From the NCBI GenBank assembly GCA_052400625.1, contig JBQTGH010000003.1: DNA of 64,000 nucleotides. One strand, given 5' to 3'. This stretch comes from Thermophagus sp052400625. GTDB taxonomy: Bacteria > Bacteroidota > Bacteroidia > Bacteroidales > Marinilabiliaceae. Below the pieces are notes generated by a model. The model was not told the origin of the DNA and did not search any database. It was given only the letters and a program-made list of their open reading frames with translations. Below are positions 8,965-18,005 of this stretch, piece after piece; position 1 is the stretch's first letter; each line of letters starts with the position of its first letter. Made by a program: the position numbers and the translations under genes.

Positions 8965-9195
8965 CATAAACCCCTTAATGCTTATCATAAACCTCTTAAT
9001 GCCTCTCATAAACCCCTTAAGGCCTCTCATAAACCCCTTAAGGCCTCTCATAAACCCCTTAAGGCTCCGCATAAACCTCTTAATGTTTCGCATAAACCCC
9101 TCAAAGCTTATCATAAACCTCTTAATGCCTCTCATAAACTCCTTAATGCTGCGCATAAACCTCTTAATGCTTATCATAAACCCCTTAATGCTTCG
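8965..9195. repeat. Tandem array, 11 x 21 bp
   Basis: Eleven contiguous units beginning CATAAACC, at 8965, 8986, 9007, 9028, 9049, 9070, 9091, 9112, 9133, 9154 and 9175, with a partial twelfth at 9196. The consensus is near CATAAACCCCTTAATGCYTCT; variation is concentrated in the last seven bases. Because 21 is a multiple of 3, no frame is closed: the minus strand reads repeats of MRGIKRF/MISIKGF and the plus strand reads repeats of INPLRPL. There is no spacer structure, so it is not a CRISPR array. It lies between two convergent genes. Confidence 0.95.
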
Positions 9196-9211
9196 CATAA
9201 GAGCATTCACG

Positions 9212-9242
9212 AAACTGTGCCCCAAATAAAAGGACACAGTTT
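9212..9242. repeat. Hairpin beside the 21-bp array, containing the shared 19-base motif
   Basis: AAACTGTG (9212-9219) pairs with CACAGTTT (9235-9242), with CC/GG extending the stem. The right arm is part of GGACACAGTTTGATGAACA (9232-9250), which recurs exactly at 36006-36024 beside the 40-bp array. It may act as a terminator for the convergent genes or be the end of a mobile element. Confidence 0.6.
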
Positions 9243-9344
9243 GATGAACATTTCCGGCAAAAGAACTTAATTGGCGGACATTCGTATCACCATTGCCATA
9301 ATATCCTGTTCATTGGGTATTGCTGGATTTTTTAATCAGCCACA

Positions 9345-11186
9345 TCACTGTTCAACAAAAACCTTCCCCACAAAAATCTTTCCCTCATCATTTATCAATC
9401 TAATAAAATACAATCCATTCATTAAATCCGGCACTTTAATTTTTCTTTCTTCGGCCGTAAAAACTCCCTGAGAAATGAATTGACCGTTTTGCGCGAAAAT
9501 TTGCCATTTTCCGTTTTGGTGATTATCCAATTCAAAATATATATAGTTTTTAACAGGGTTAGGCCATAGCTTTAAACTACTAATTTTTAGCGTATTTGGA
9601 ACAAAATCAGGAATATCAGTAAAAAATCCCGGGGGTGCTAATTGGATGTCGCCTAATTCAAAACTCCCTTCACCTTTTTGCCCGGTAATTCCATAATTAA
9701 CATATAGACGAACTTCCACAATTTCCGCCATATTCCAGGTCGAAACACTGCCTTCAAAAGTGTGCTGATAGATATGATATTCCTGGTCGTCAACTACTGA
9801 AGTTACCTTAAACAAGTCGGATGTATTGACTTTACCGTTACGGTCTACAAAATCGAACCTCAATACATTCGGTACATCCCCATCCAACACTTTCAGATTG
9901 ACTCTTGCTGTTCTATAATCCTCCAGATTAACAATATAATTTAGAGATAAAGAGATGTACGGGTTTTCCAAAGGATTGACGATGGAATAACTAACCTTAA
10001 CCCCTTTTTGAGAAGGTTCCAAAAAAAAGCTATTTCCCCCACTTTGCTCAGGGACTATCCAGGCAGGTGTAATATCATCGTTTAATGCGGCCAAAACCAA
10101 TGGCGCTTCTTCAGGAACAAGATAAAGATTGACGGATAAAGGACTGGCTGTTTTTTCTTCACAATCAGAAATCATTTTACATTGCACTATTCCACTTTCA
10201 CTTCCCCACTCTACCGTAACTTCATTGGAATTTTCATCTGAAATAACCTGAACATCCCGGGGGAAAGACCATTGATAAGCAACTCCACTAATTGGGGTCA
10301 CTGAGAAAGTTACCTCTTCACCCGGTTGTACCTTATCGGGTCCTTTTACAGATAAATCAGGCAATGTCGATTGATATACCCTAACATAATCAATTTCCAT
10401 AACGGCCTCGGTAAGGTCAGGGTCAATACCTTGAGCACCTCCCCAATTTCCGCCAATGGCTATGTTCAAAATCAAAAAGAATGGTTGGTCAAAAGGCCAT
10501 TCCTTATAAGAAATATGAGGATTAGAAAAAGAAAAAAATTCCACCCCATCAACGAACCATGTGATTTTTTCAGGTGTCCATTGAATGCTATAGGTATGAA
10601 ATTGGAGATGTGCATCTTCCACCTCTATGGAACCAGTTTTTTGTGTGCCCAAAATGTGATTATATGCTTCGGTATGAATAGAACCATGAATCATTCCCAG
10701 ATCATATCCCACATGTTCCATAATATCGATTTCGCCACTATTGGGCCAGCCACCATATACTGAATTCTGAGGCATCATCCAGATGGCAGGCCAGGTTCCC
10801 ACCCCCTGCGGAAGCTTTGCCCTTACTTCAATGGTTCCGTATTTCCATGAAGCTTTCCCGGCAGTTACCAATCGTGCCGAAGTCCATGCTCCGGAAGGAG
10901 ATTTTCTGGCATGAATTTTTAATGTCCCGTTACTCACATAAGAATTTTCAAGGCTGTTCGTGTAAGTTTGCAATTCGTTATTTCCCCAGCCTCCCCCGCC
11001 AGTTTCATAGTTCCAATAATCGGATTTTGGCACGCCTTGATAATCGAATTCATCAGAAAAAACCAAATAGGAGCATTCCTGTGCCATAACAATGGTATTA
11101 ACACCGGTAATGTGAGAGAACCATACTGCAAACACAAACATGCCGAAAAACCTATGACTTATGGGAAACGGAACTTTTGTATTCAT
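9345..11186 (-). CDS. Secreted GH16 endo-beta-1,3-glucanase (laminarinase) with T9SS sorting domain
   Basis: 613 residues, last gene of the PUL. A signal peptide (about 1-36) is followed by a GH16 domain (about 40-275) with catalytic signature GEIDIMEHVG (Glu152 nucleophile, Asp154, Glu157 acid/base) and the WPAIWMMP and YGGWPNS motifs of laminarinases. Then come a PKD/Ig-like domain (about 280-365), a beta-sandwich module resembling a carbohydrate-binding domain (about 375-530), and a type A T9SS C-terminal sorting domain (SLKLWPNPVKNYIYFEL to the end). It should be exported through T9SS and cut long beta-1,3-glucan outside the cell. It starts 54 bases after the other GH16 gene. Specificity for laminarin is inferred from motifs and context. 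Confidence 0.92.
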   Translation of the reverse strand: MNTKVPFPISHRFFGMFVFAVWFSHITGVNTIVMAQECSYLVFSDEFDYQGVPKSDYWNYETGGGGWGNNELQTYTNSLENSYVSNGTLKIHARKSPSGAWTSARLVTAGKASWKYGTIEVRAKLPQGVGTWPAIWMMPQNSVYGGWPNSGEIDIMEHVGYDLGMIHGSIHTEAYNHILGTQKTGSIEVEDAHLQFHTYSIQWTPEKITWFVDGVEFFSFSNPHISYKEWPFDQPFFLILNIAIGGNWGGAQGIDPDLTEAVMEIDYVRVYQSTLPDLSVKGPDKVQPGEEVTFSVTPISGVAYQWSFPRDVQVISDENSNEVTVEWGSESGIVQCKMISDCEEKTASPLSVNLYLVPEEAPLVLAALNDDITPAWIVPEQSGGNSFFLEPSQKGVKVSYSIVNPLENPYISLSLNYIVNLEDYRTARVNLKVLDGDVPNVLRFDFVDRNGKVNTSDLFKVTSVVDDQEYHIYQHTFEGSVSTWNMAEIVEVRLYVNYGITGQKGEGSFELGDIQLAPPGFFTDIPDFVPNTLKISSLKLWPNPVKNYIYFELDNHQNGKWQIFAQNGQFISQGVFTAEERKIKVPDLMNGLYFIRLINDEGKIFVGKVFVEQ

Positions 11187-11240
11187 TGCTGTGTTTTTTA
11201 ATATTTATACGGTAAAGAAAAAAATGGGTCGTCATCAATA

Positions 11241-12047
11241 TTATTGATAGACACGCACATAATCAACCTTCATCTCAACCGGAAAAATGTCATCATCGAC
11301 ACCGTGCAAACCGCCCCAATTACCACCCACGGCAACATTCAACAACAGATGAAAGCGTTTGTCAAACGGCCATTCCTCGGGGCCATTCCCGCTGTTATGA
11401 AAGGTAAAAACTTTCTCATCATCAATAAAAAAATCAATCTTCTTAGCGTCCCATTCAATGGCATAGAGATGAAACCCATTTTCACTATCGGAAACATAGG
11501 TGGCTTTTCCCACCTGCGTTCCCAAAGTATGATTAAAAGCCTTAGTATGAACGGTCGTATAGATGGAATCGGGTTCATATCCCACATGTTCCATAATGTC
11601 GATTTCGCCACTTGCAGGCCATCCGCCATATACCCAGTCGGTAGGCAACATCCAGATAGCGGGCCAGATTCCGCGTCCACCCGGTAACTGCGCCCTCACC
11701 TCCATCCTTCCGTACAGCCAATCACCTTTCTCTTTGGTAGTAAGTCGAGCCGAAGTGTATTTAAAATTGCCCCAAGACTCCTTATTCGCTTTCAATATTA
11801 AATAGTCACCATCCACCCAGGCGTTTTCTTTCCTGGCAACTGTATAACATTGAAGTTCATTATTCCCCCAGCCATAGGAATTGCCAATGGTATCGTAATT
11901 CCATTTCATGTCATCGGGCAATCCTATGTAGTCAAATTCATCGCTCCAAATCAGTTTTGAATACTTGTTGTTTTGTTCAGAACATGAAACGACCAACACA
12001 CCAAGAAAGAGAAAATAAAGAGAGACACTTTTCCCAAAAAAATTCAT
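11241..12047 (-). CDS. GH16 laminarinase-like lipoprotein
   Basis: 268 residues, single-domain glycoside hydrolase family 16. The lipoprotein signal ends FLGVLVVSC (Cys22), and the acidic residue just after the cysteine (CSEQ) suits surface export. The catalytic signature is SGEIDIMEHVGY (Glu148, Asp150, Glu153); WPAIWMLP, YGGWPASG and GGNWGG follow the laminarinase pattern. It is closely similar to the catalytic domain of the next gene, so the pair probably arose by duplication, one copy kept on the cell surface and one made T9SS-secreted. It likely cuts beta-1,3-glucan to oligosaccharides for SusCD. A 240-base gap with a strong hairpin separates it from the GH3 gene upstream. Confidence 0.93.
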   Translation of the reverse strand: MNFFGKSVSLYFLFLGVLVVSCSEQNNKYSKLIWSDEFDYIGLPDDMKWNYDTIGNSYGWGNNELQCYTVARKENAWVDGDYLILKANKESWGNFKYTSARLTTKEKGDWLYGRMEVRAQLPGGRGIWPAIWMLPTDWVYGGWPASGEIDIMEHVGYEPDSIYTTVHTKAFNHTLGTQVGKATYVSDSENGFHLYAIEWDAKKIDFFIDDEKVFTFHNSGNGPEEWPFDKRFHLLLNVAVGGNWGGLHGVDDDIFPVEMKVDYVRVYQ

Positions 12048-12097
12048 ATTGCAAATTGTTTGATGATACTATTACGTTAATCTGTATTTTTTAAGTT

Positions 12098-12134
12098 AAC
12101 CCCGGGCAGCAGGATTTTCCTATCACCCGGGGTT
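12098..12134 (-). promoter_or_regulatory. Strong hairpin between GH3 and GH16 genes
   Basis: AACCCCGGG (12098-12106) and CCCGGGGTT (12126-12134) form a perfect 9-bp stem, with an inner AGGA/TCCT mini-stem. Neither side has a U-run, so it is not a standard terminator. It could stabilise the ends of processed mRNA or set relative expression inside the PUL transcript. Confidence 0.5.
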
Positions 12135-12287
12135 CATTGAAATTCAGGTTATATCCTATTCATTTATTATCCTTATTCCTAATTCCAAAATTTATTCACC
12201 AATGCCTAACCACCCTAACTAAAAGCCATAGACATAACACTATAAACTAGCGCCTAAATCCTATCGACTATTCCTTAATAGGCTTCC

Positions 12288-14549
12288 CTATTCCAACCAA
12301 AACTCAGACTGTAAACCTTCGGCAGCATTGGGGGCGATCCACACATGAAATTCACCAGGTTCTACGACATAATTCCCATCAGGGAGATAAAAGCCCAATT
12401 CATCGGTTTTTAATTCGAAGGTCACGGTTTTACTTTCACCCGGTTTTAGAGTTACGCGCCGGAAGTCTTTCAGTTCTTTGACAGGACGGGTGTAAGAACC
12501 CACCAAATCGCGGGTGTACAGTTGTACAATTTCCGTACCCTGCACCTTACCGGTATTGGTGATTGTGGCAAACACTTTTAAGACATCACCCATCTTAATT
12601 TTATCGGAAGAAAGGGAAATATCCGAATACTCAAATGTTGTGTAGGACAAGCCGTACCCAAAAGGATACAAGGGTGTGAACCCATAATCCAAGGTATGGT
12701 TGGTATTTCCCAAAGAATGCTGAACGGCCTTGACGGGTATGTCATCAATATGGGTCCAGGAAGAAGAATCGGCCGGTCTTCCCGACATTTTATGAGCATA
12801 ATAGATAGGCGCCTGTCCTTCACCTTTTGGGAAGGTAACGGGCAGTTTTCCCGAAGGAACACTTTCCCCAAAAATCAGGTTAACCAAAGCAGGGCCGGCC
12901 ATGGTTCCCGGATGCCAGGCATAGAGAATGGCACCGGCCAGATGTTGAGTCTTATAGAGCCCTCCCGGACGTCCCGACATCACAACCATAACCACCGGTT
13001 TTCCTTTTGAAGCGGCCAGTTGCAACAATTGGTTCTGAGCCCCTACGAAATCGAGTTCTGCCAATGATTTGGCTTCGCCGGAAAGGATGGCTTCTTCGCC
13101 AACCACAGCAACCACAACATCCGATTTGGCAATGGCTTTTTCCACCTCGGCAAATCCTTTAGTCGACTTGTCACGAGTATATTTCAGCCCCTCTGCAAAG
13201 AAAGTGTTTGACTCGCCATTGTATTCGTAGAAGGCTTCCAATACACTTTTAGAATCATTTTCATTTCCGTCGAAGATCCAAGTACCCAGTTGTTCGTAGG
13301 GCTGATCGACCATTGGGCCTATCAGGGCCACTTTGGTACCTTTTTTCAGTGGCAATAGGTCATTGTTATTTTTTAACAACACCATACTCTCTTCGGCCAG
13401 TTTGCGAGCTACCGTCAAATGTTGTGGATGCACCAATACAGAATCAGCCAAGGACTCATCCACATAGGGATGATCGAATAACCCAAGACGGAACTTCACC
13501 CGCAAAATGCGTTTCACGGCATCATCGATCCATTCCATGGTAATTTTACCTTCCTCCAGCAGCTCTTGGAGATGATTAGCGTAAGTACGGCTGGCCATCT
13601 CCATATCCACTCCGGCGGATAGTCCCAGTTGGGCAGCATGTTTCTCATCGGCGGCGTAGCCATGGGCCATCATTTCCTGGATGGAGGCCCAGTCACTCAC
13701 CACAAAGCCGTCAAATCCCAAATCTTGTTTGAGGATTCCTCTCACATTACGCTGATGGCCACTGGCCGGTATCCCGTTTATATCATTAAAGGCGGTCATC
13801 ACCGTCGCCACACCGGCATCCACCGCAGCTCTAAAAGAGGGAAGATAAACGTTGTAGAGATAAATATCAGGAATAATGGTCGTGTTGTAATCCCTTCCAC
13901 CCTCAGCGGCACCGTAGCCTATATAGTGTTTTGCACAGGCAGCGATGGTCATGGGATCGGACAAATCCTCACCCTGAAATCCTTGCACCATAGCTCTTGC
14001 TACCATGGCGTTGATCAGCGGGTCTTCACCTCCGCTTTCTGCAATGCGTCCCCATCGCGGGTCACGACTCACATCAATCATAGGGGCAAAAGTCCAGTTA
14101 ATTCCTTCCGAAGCGGCCTCTTTAGCCGCTATGGCTGCCGCCTCTTTTACCAGCTCTTCATTCCACGAAGCTGCCATCCCCAAAGGAATGGGGAAAATGG
14201 TCCGATAACCGTGAATGACATCGCGACCAATCATCAAAGGGATTCCCAGACGGCTCTCTTCCACCGCCACCTTTTGAATGGCATTCACCTTTTCGGCACC
14301 GATCAAATTCAGTAAAGAACCAAGCTGTCCATTTCTAACCGCTTCTTTAACCTCCTCTTCAGAACCAAACACACCCGGATCGACCTGACACATTTGGCCG
14401 ATTTTTTCTTCCAGTGTCATCTTTGAAACAAGTTCCTGAATTTTTTTTTCCATTACTACGGAGGATTTTGGATTTTCATGGTTGGAGGAACACCCACCCC
14501 AAACAAAGGGGAACAGAAAAACGAAAAATAGCAATCCCTTAATCTTCAT
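12288..14549 (-). CDS. GH3 beta-glucosidase (BglX-like) lipoprotein
   Basis: 753 residues. The lipoprotein signal ends PFVWGGC (Cys20), without clear acidic residues right after it, so a periplasm-facing location is likely. GH3 N-terminal TIM barrel: MTLEEKIGQM, FAPMIDVSRDPRWGR, KHYIGYGAAEGGRD, and the nucleophile motif FVVSDW (Asp286). The C-terminal alpha/beta sandwich includes VVAVVGEEAILSGEAKS, with the probable acid/base glutamate in this region, and a fibronectin-type III-like domain closes the protein (ELKDFRRVTLKPGES). It should release glucose from the oligosaccharides imported by SusC. Context points to beta-1,3-glucosidase activity; GH3 enzymes are often broad, so this is inferred. 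Confidence 0.92.
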   Translation of the reverse strand: MKIKGLLFFVFLFPFVWGGCSSNHENPKSSVVMEKKIQELVSKMTLEEKIGQMCQVDPGVFGSEEEVKEAVRNGQLGSLLNLIGAEKVNAIQKVAVEESRLGIPLMIGRDVIHGYRTIFPIPLGMAASWNEELVKEAAAIAAKEAASEGINWTFAPMIDVSRDPRWGRIAESGGEDPLINAMVARAMVQGFQGEDLSDPMTIAACAKHYIGYGAAEGGRDYNTTIIPDIYLYNVYLPSFRAAVDAGVATVMTAFNDINGIPASGHQRNVRGILKQDLGFDGFVVSDWASIQEMMAHGYAADEKHAAQLGLSAGVDMEMASRTYANHLQELLEEGKITMEWIDDAVKRILRVKFRLGLFDHPYVDESLADSVLVHPQHLTVARKLAEESMVLLKNNNDLLPLKKGTKVALIGPMVDQPYEQLGTWIFDGNENDSKSVLEAFYEYNGESNTFFAEGLKYTRDKSTKGFAEVEKAIAKSDVVVAVVGEEAILSGEAKSLAELDFVGAQNQLLQLAASKGKPVVMVVMSGRPGGLYKTQHLAGAILYAWHPGTMAGPALVNLIFGESVPSGKLPVTFPKGEGQAPIYYAHKMSGRPADSSSWTHIDDIPVKAVQHSLGNTNHTLDYGFTPLYPFGYGLSYTTFEYSDISLSSDKIKMGDVLKVFATITNTGKVQGTEIVQLYTRDLVGSYTRPVKELKDFRRVTLKPGESKTVTFELKTDELGFYLPDGNYVVEPGEFHVWIAPNAAEGLQSEFWLE

Positions 14550-14599
14550 ACAAATTTATTTAAATCTTTAATTCACAAACCTTTTCCTTCTCTTAAAAA

Positions 14600-14630
14600 A
14601 GAAAAAGGGGGTGGAGTTTTCCCCACCACC
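14600..14630 (-). terminator. Probable intrinsic terminator inside the PUL (after the PKD protein gene)
   Basis: Read on the minus strand, a GGTGG...CCACC stem with an AAAA loop is followed by CCCTTTTTCTTTTTTAAG. It lies 20-50 bases after the PKD-protein stop and before GH3. It probably lowers read-through so that susCD and the surface protein are made in excess over the enzymes. Confidence 0.55.
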
Positions 14631-14648
14631 CATATTGACGCATAGGTT

Positions 14649-16373
14649 TTATAGTCGTGCAGATTTGATTCCCTCCACATGAGGTCCTGCCAGTTCATCG
14701 AAATAAAACTGATAAGTTCCTTCTCCGATGCCGGGGTTACACATGATGCGAACAACGTTATAATAGCCATTATTGTAATCGGAATTAGTAACGTCTGGAG
14801 TACCATCAGCGGCAGCTGCCCCTGCAAAGTTGAACTCGGCCATTTCCCAGGTATTACTGTTTTGAATGATATATCTCAGCTCAACACCAGTGGTCCAGGC
14901 ATTACCGCCAAGATCTGTATTTTCCAACTTCAAAAGAATTTCCTGACCAGCTTCACCGTACACCTTGATTTTAAAAATACTCAGATTTCTTAAATCAAAA
15001 CGGTATCCTGCAGGAAGTTCCATGTAAGCATTGGCCCAAGGTTGATCCGTTTTGGAATACATAGCCACCATCGCCGACTTATTGGGATAGATCCTCTCAG
15101 GATTATTTACCACTGTAACACTACAATCCTGGCCTACGACAGGGAATGTCATTATTTCGCTAAAATCGTTGTAAACCACCATTTCATTGAGGAGGAAAGG
15201 CTCATAATCAGGATGATTCTGTTCCACCACAATGGTGGTGGCAGACGTCAATGTTTCATTGGTCGCAACAACAAAAACAGTAACGGCATAGGGTGCCGCC
15301 CGCATATAGGTTTCAGTAAGAGGTTGGGAATAGTCCGTTGTTTCAAGGACAGTTCCGTTTCCGAAGTCCACGATAACCTTACTGATGTTAATCCCTTCTG
15401 GGATTACAACATCCTTTATCCCAACGGAATATTCGTTAGTATTCCCTGTTTCCGTAACATTTACCGCATATTCTACCTGAGGTTTAACATACCCTTGGGG
15501 AATAAACTGCAGATGCCAAGCATTGCCATCACCTCCCGTTGCAACTAATTCCAACTTATTTTCTTCCAGTGTCAGAACCTTATATCTATTACCAACAGCA
15601 CCCACATCAAAAATGGGGAACACAGGTCCTTCAGAGGAAGTTAACGTCAGATACCAGTCTCCGTCTTCAGTTTCTTCGAGCGACCAGGAGGCTGATCCGG
15701 GCGTATAATCAACTTTCCAATCGCCTTCACGTTCTTCCTGATTCGTATAGGCAGGATCATCTTTCTGAAAACTCTTCACATAACTTTCTCCATGGTTTTC
15801 ATAGATGAAATCAAACCCAACCAATTTAAACGTCATATTATCATCGTACAAAACACCAACAGACTGTTTTTCCAGCGCAGCTGCAGCCCACCATTCCAAA
15901 CCGTCAGATTCGGCAGGACCAACCCCTATATGTCCTGCGGCCAGGCTATCCAACACCCATGTTTTTCCCTCCAGAGCATCTACCCCTCCTGAGAGGAGCG
16001 TCATTTCCTCACTCTCAAGAAAAGCATAATCAGTCTCTTCAGTTTTAAGCACCTTGGTAACAGAAGTTGAACCTCCTTCCGTCACAAGCGTCATGGTGAT
16101 TTCATGCTCACCCGGCAAAGGAAATTTTTGGGTTACTTTTTCTCCAACCTTACGGGATCCTGCAAGGTCCCATGAAGCGACTCCCGTAACAGAAGAAGTA
16201 TTCTCGAAAATATAGTTAAACTCATCCTCAATATCTTGAGTGATGGAAAAATCCACCTGAGTTTCATCCGGTGCATTGCCAATGTCCGGGACATCATCTT
16301 CCTGCGGATCGCAGGATACAAACAGTAAAGATGTCAATACGAATATTAATCCCAGTTTATACATAAATTTCAT
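14649..16373 (-). CDS. PKD-domain surface glycan-binding lipoprotein (SusE-position protein)
   Basis: 574 residues; MKF at 16373, or MYKLG at 16364. Lipoprotein signal TSLLFVSC followed by DPQEDD, an acidic stretch consistent with export to the cell surface. A PKD domain (about 40-110) comes next, then a lipocalin-like region (about 130-300, GKTWVLDSLAAGHIG, WHLQFIPQG), a second Ig-like domain (about 305-385) and a beta-sandwich resembling a carbohydrate-binding module (about 390-574, YFDELAGPHVEG). Proteins of this kind follow SusD in laminarin loci of marine Bacteroidota and bind the glycan at the surface. The binding role is inferred from position and domains. It lies 81 bases after susD. 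Confidence 0.8.
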   Translation of the reverse strand: MKFMYKLGLIFVLTSLLFVSCDPQEDDVPDIGNAPDETQVDFSITQDIEDEFNYIFENTSSVTGVASWDLAGSRKVGEKVTQKFPLPGEHEITMTLVTEGGSTSVTKVLKTEETDYAFLESEEMTLLSGGVDALEGKTWVLDSLAAGHIGVGPAESDGLEWWAAAALEKQSVGVLYDDNMTFKLVGFDFIYENHGESYVKSFQKDDPAYTNQEEREGDWKVDYTPGSASWSLEETEDGDWYLTLTSSEGPVFPIFDVGAVGNRYKVLTLEENKLELVATGGDGNAWHLQFIPQGYVKPQVEYAVNVTETGNTNEYSVGIKDVVIPEGINISKVIVDFGNGTVLETTDYSQPLTETYMRAAPYAVTVFVVATNETLTSATTIVVEQNHPDYEPFLLNEMVVYNDFSEIMTFPVVGQDCSVTVVNNPERIYPNKSAMVAMYSKTDQPWANAYMELPAGYRFDLRNLSIFKIKVYGEAGQEILLKLENTDLGGNAWTTGVELRYIIQNSNTWEMAEFNFAGAAAADGTPDVTNSDYNNGYYNVVRIMCNPGIGEGTYQFYFDELAGPHVEGIKSARL

Positions 16374-16454
16374 CCAATTAATTTTTTAAGTTAATTTAAA
16401 AAGCCCCTTATGATAGAAGTACAACCAAATTAAGCATACAGCAAAAAGCACCTT

Positions 16455-17987
16455 TTAATATCCGGGGTTTTGCTGAAGTTTATATTCTCCCTCTGTCCGG
16501 TCAATTTCTGACTGTGGAATGGGTAAATATTTTTTATAGGGCTCCCATGTACGGACAGACGAATATTCCGGTAAATTTTCAGTTAAAATATCGGTATCAC
16601 CCCAACGAACCAAATCCCAGAAGCGCATTCCCTCTCCAACAAATTCACGTCGACGTTCCAGTTTTATATTCTCTTCGGTGGCCGGGATGGACACAAAATT
16701 ACCGTTCAAAGCACGTTTCCTTACTTCATCCAGGCACCACTGGGCAGTAATACCACTAGTGGGCGATACACCATTCATAGCGATCAGTTCTGCGGCATTC
16801 AACAATGTTTCAGCATAACGAAAGATGCGAAGATTATTCTCATAGTTCAAATCAACGGTATATGGCGCATCGTTATAATCCTGGCGAGCAGCATATTTAG
16901 CCAAAAACAACCCCGTATTCTGGAATCGTTCGGTATAAGTACCGGCCTCAAATTGGTTTATTGAAGCAGCCAATCGCTCATCACCTGTTTCAAAGATTCC
17001 AACAACATTGGGACGGACGGGGCCAAACCCCCAGCCTCCTATAAAGGAAGATTCACCACTCAAAAGATCAGTTCCTTTCAATTCATTGGGAGATATAAAT
17101 GCTGGAAGGTTAGTTCCGTACCCTTGCCATGCAGCCCCCCAATCTTTCCCTTCGGGCAAATGATTTACTTCAAATATGGACTCATCACAAAATTCACCTT
17201 CACGCGGCCAAATAGAAGCATAATTATCCACCAGCTGATACTCACCACTGTTAATAATCTCCGCCATATCTCCCAGCACCTCAGCATATCTAGATTCATC
17301 CTTTTGATACATAACCACTCTGGCTTTCAACATCATGGCGGCGGCACGTGTAATTCTTCCATCATCCTCGGGCCCAACACTCATAGGCAATTTTTCTCCA
17401 TCAATTGCATAATCCAAATCTTGAAGCAATTCGCCATAGATTTGATCCGCTGTATATTGTGATGCCATGTAGGGAGCCTCCAAATCTTCTTCAAAATAGG
17501 GAATATTGCCCCAGAATTTCCAAAGCCAGTGTACGAAATAAGCTCGAAGAAAATGAGCTTCAGCACTCAGTCGGTTTAAGTCATCTTCATTTACATCTAC
17601 CGCGTTTTCGCAAGCAATAATGGCATTGTTGGCCCGGCTCAGGCCGCTGTAATAGATATTCCACAATCCAGCGGGCAATTCCAGGGCAGTAGCGTCCAGC
17701 TGAGAAAGTCGGTACAACTGAGACTGGTCGCCTGCATCACCGCCACCTTTAAAAATGTCGTCCGAACGCAAATCAGACATTAAAACAATACTATTGTACT
17801 GATAATCGGCATAACTATCAAAAAGAAGGATCTGGTAGGCCGAAGCCACATTGGACTCAATGGCTCCCAGCGTAGCCTCACCACCAGCTTCCTGTGAAGC
17901 GGTTGGGTAAGCGGTCAAGAAGTCTTCTCCACATGAGGTAAACCCAATAAATGCGACAAAAGCAATTATTTTGAAATATTTGATCAT
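16455..17987 (-). CDS. susD: SusD/RagB-family outer-membrane glycan-binding lipoprotein
   Basis: 510 residues. The lipoprotein signal ends IGFTSC, followed by GED, a surface-export-like acidic start. Typical SusD features: FLTAYPTAS at the start, a TPR-rich N-terminal half (LWNIYYSGLSRANNAIIACE, LSAEAHFLRAYFVHWLWKFW), and the ending KYLPIPQSEIDRTEGEYKLQ, then QNPGY at the extreme C-terminus, which is diagnostic for the family. It forms the lid on the SusC channel and captures oligosaccharides. The gene starts 18 bases after the susC stop, so the pair is translated from one mRNA. Ligand is predicted to be beta-1,3-glucan from the neighbours. Confidence 0.96.
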   Translation of the reverse strand: MIKYFKIIAFVAFIGFTSCGEDFLTAYPTASQEAGGEATLGAIESNVASAYQILLFDSYADYQYNSIVLMSDLRSDDIFKGGGDAGDQSQLYRLSQLDATALELPAGLWNIYYSGLSRANNAIIACENAVDVNEDDLNRLSAEAHFLRAYFVHWLWKFWGNIPYFEEDLEAPYMASQYTADQIYGELLQDLDYAIDGEKLPMSVGPEDDGRITRAAAMMLKARVVMYQKDESRYAEVLGDMAEIINSGEYQLVDNYASIWPREGEFCDESIFEVNHLPEGKDWGAAWQGYGTNLPAFISPNELKGTDLLSGESSFIGGWGFGPVRPNVVGIFETGDERLAASINQFEAGTYTERFQNTGLFLAKYAARQDYNDAPYTVDLNYENNLRIFRYAETLLNAAELIAMNGVSPTSGITAQWCLDEVRKRALNGNFVSIPATEENIKLERRREFVGEGMRFWDLVRWGDTDILTENLPEYSSVRTWEPYKKYLPIPQSEIDRTEGEYKLQQNPGY

Positions 17988-18005
17988 AGCTGTACTCTTT
18001 AATTA

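Noticed and set aside
8978..9229. Small repetitive protein on the plus strand
   Set aside because: Open only because the 21-bp unit is a multiple of 3; no start context or codon bias. Kept only as a question in the findings.
13629..14315. 228-codon plus-strand frame opposite the GH3 gene
   Set aside because: Antisense shadow of a well-supported GH3 gene; the product has no domain character.
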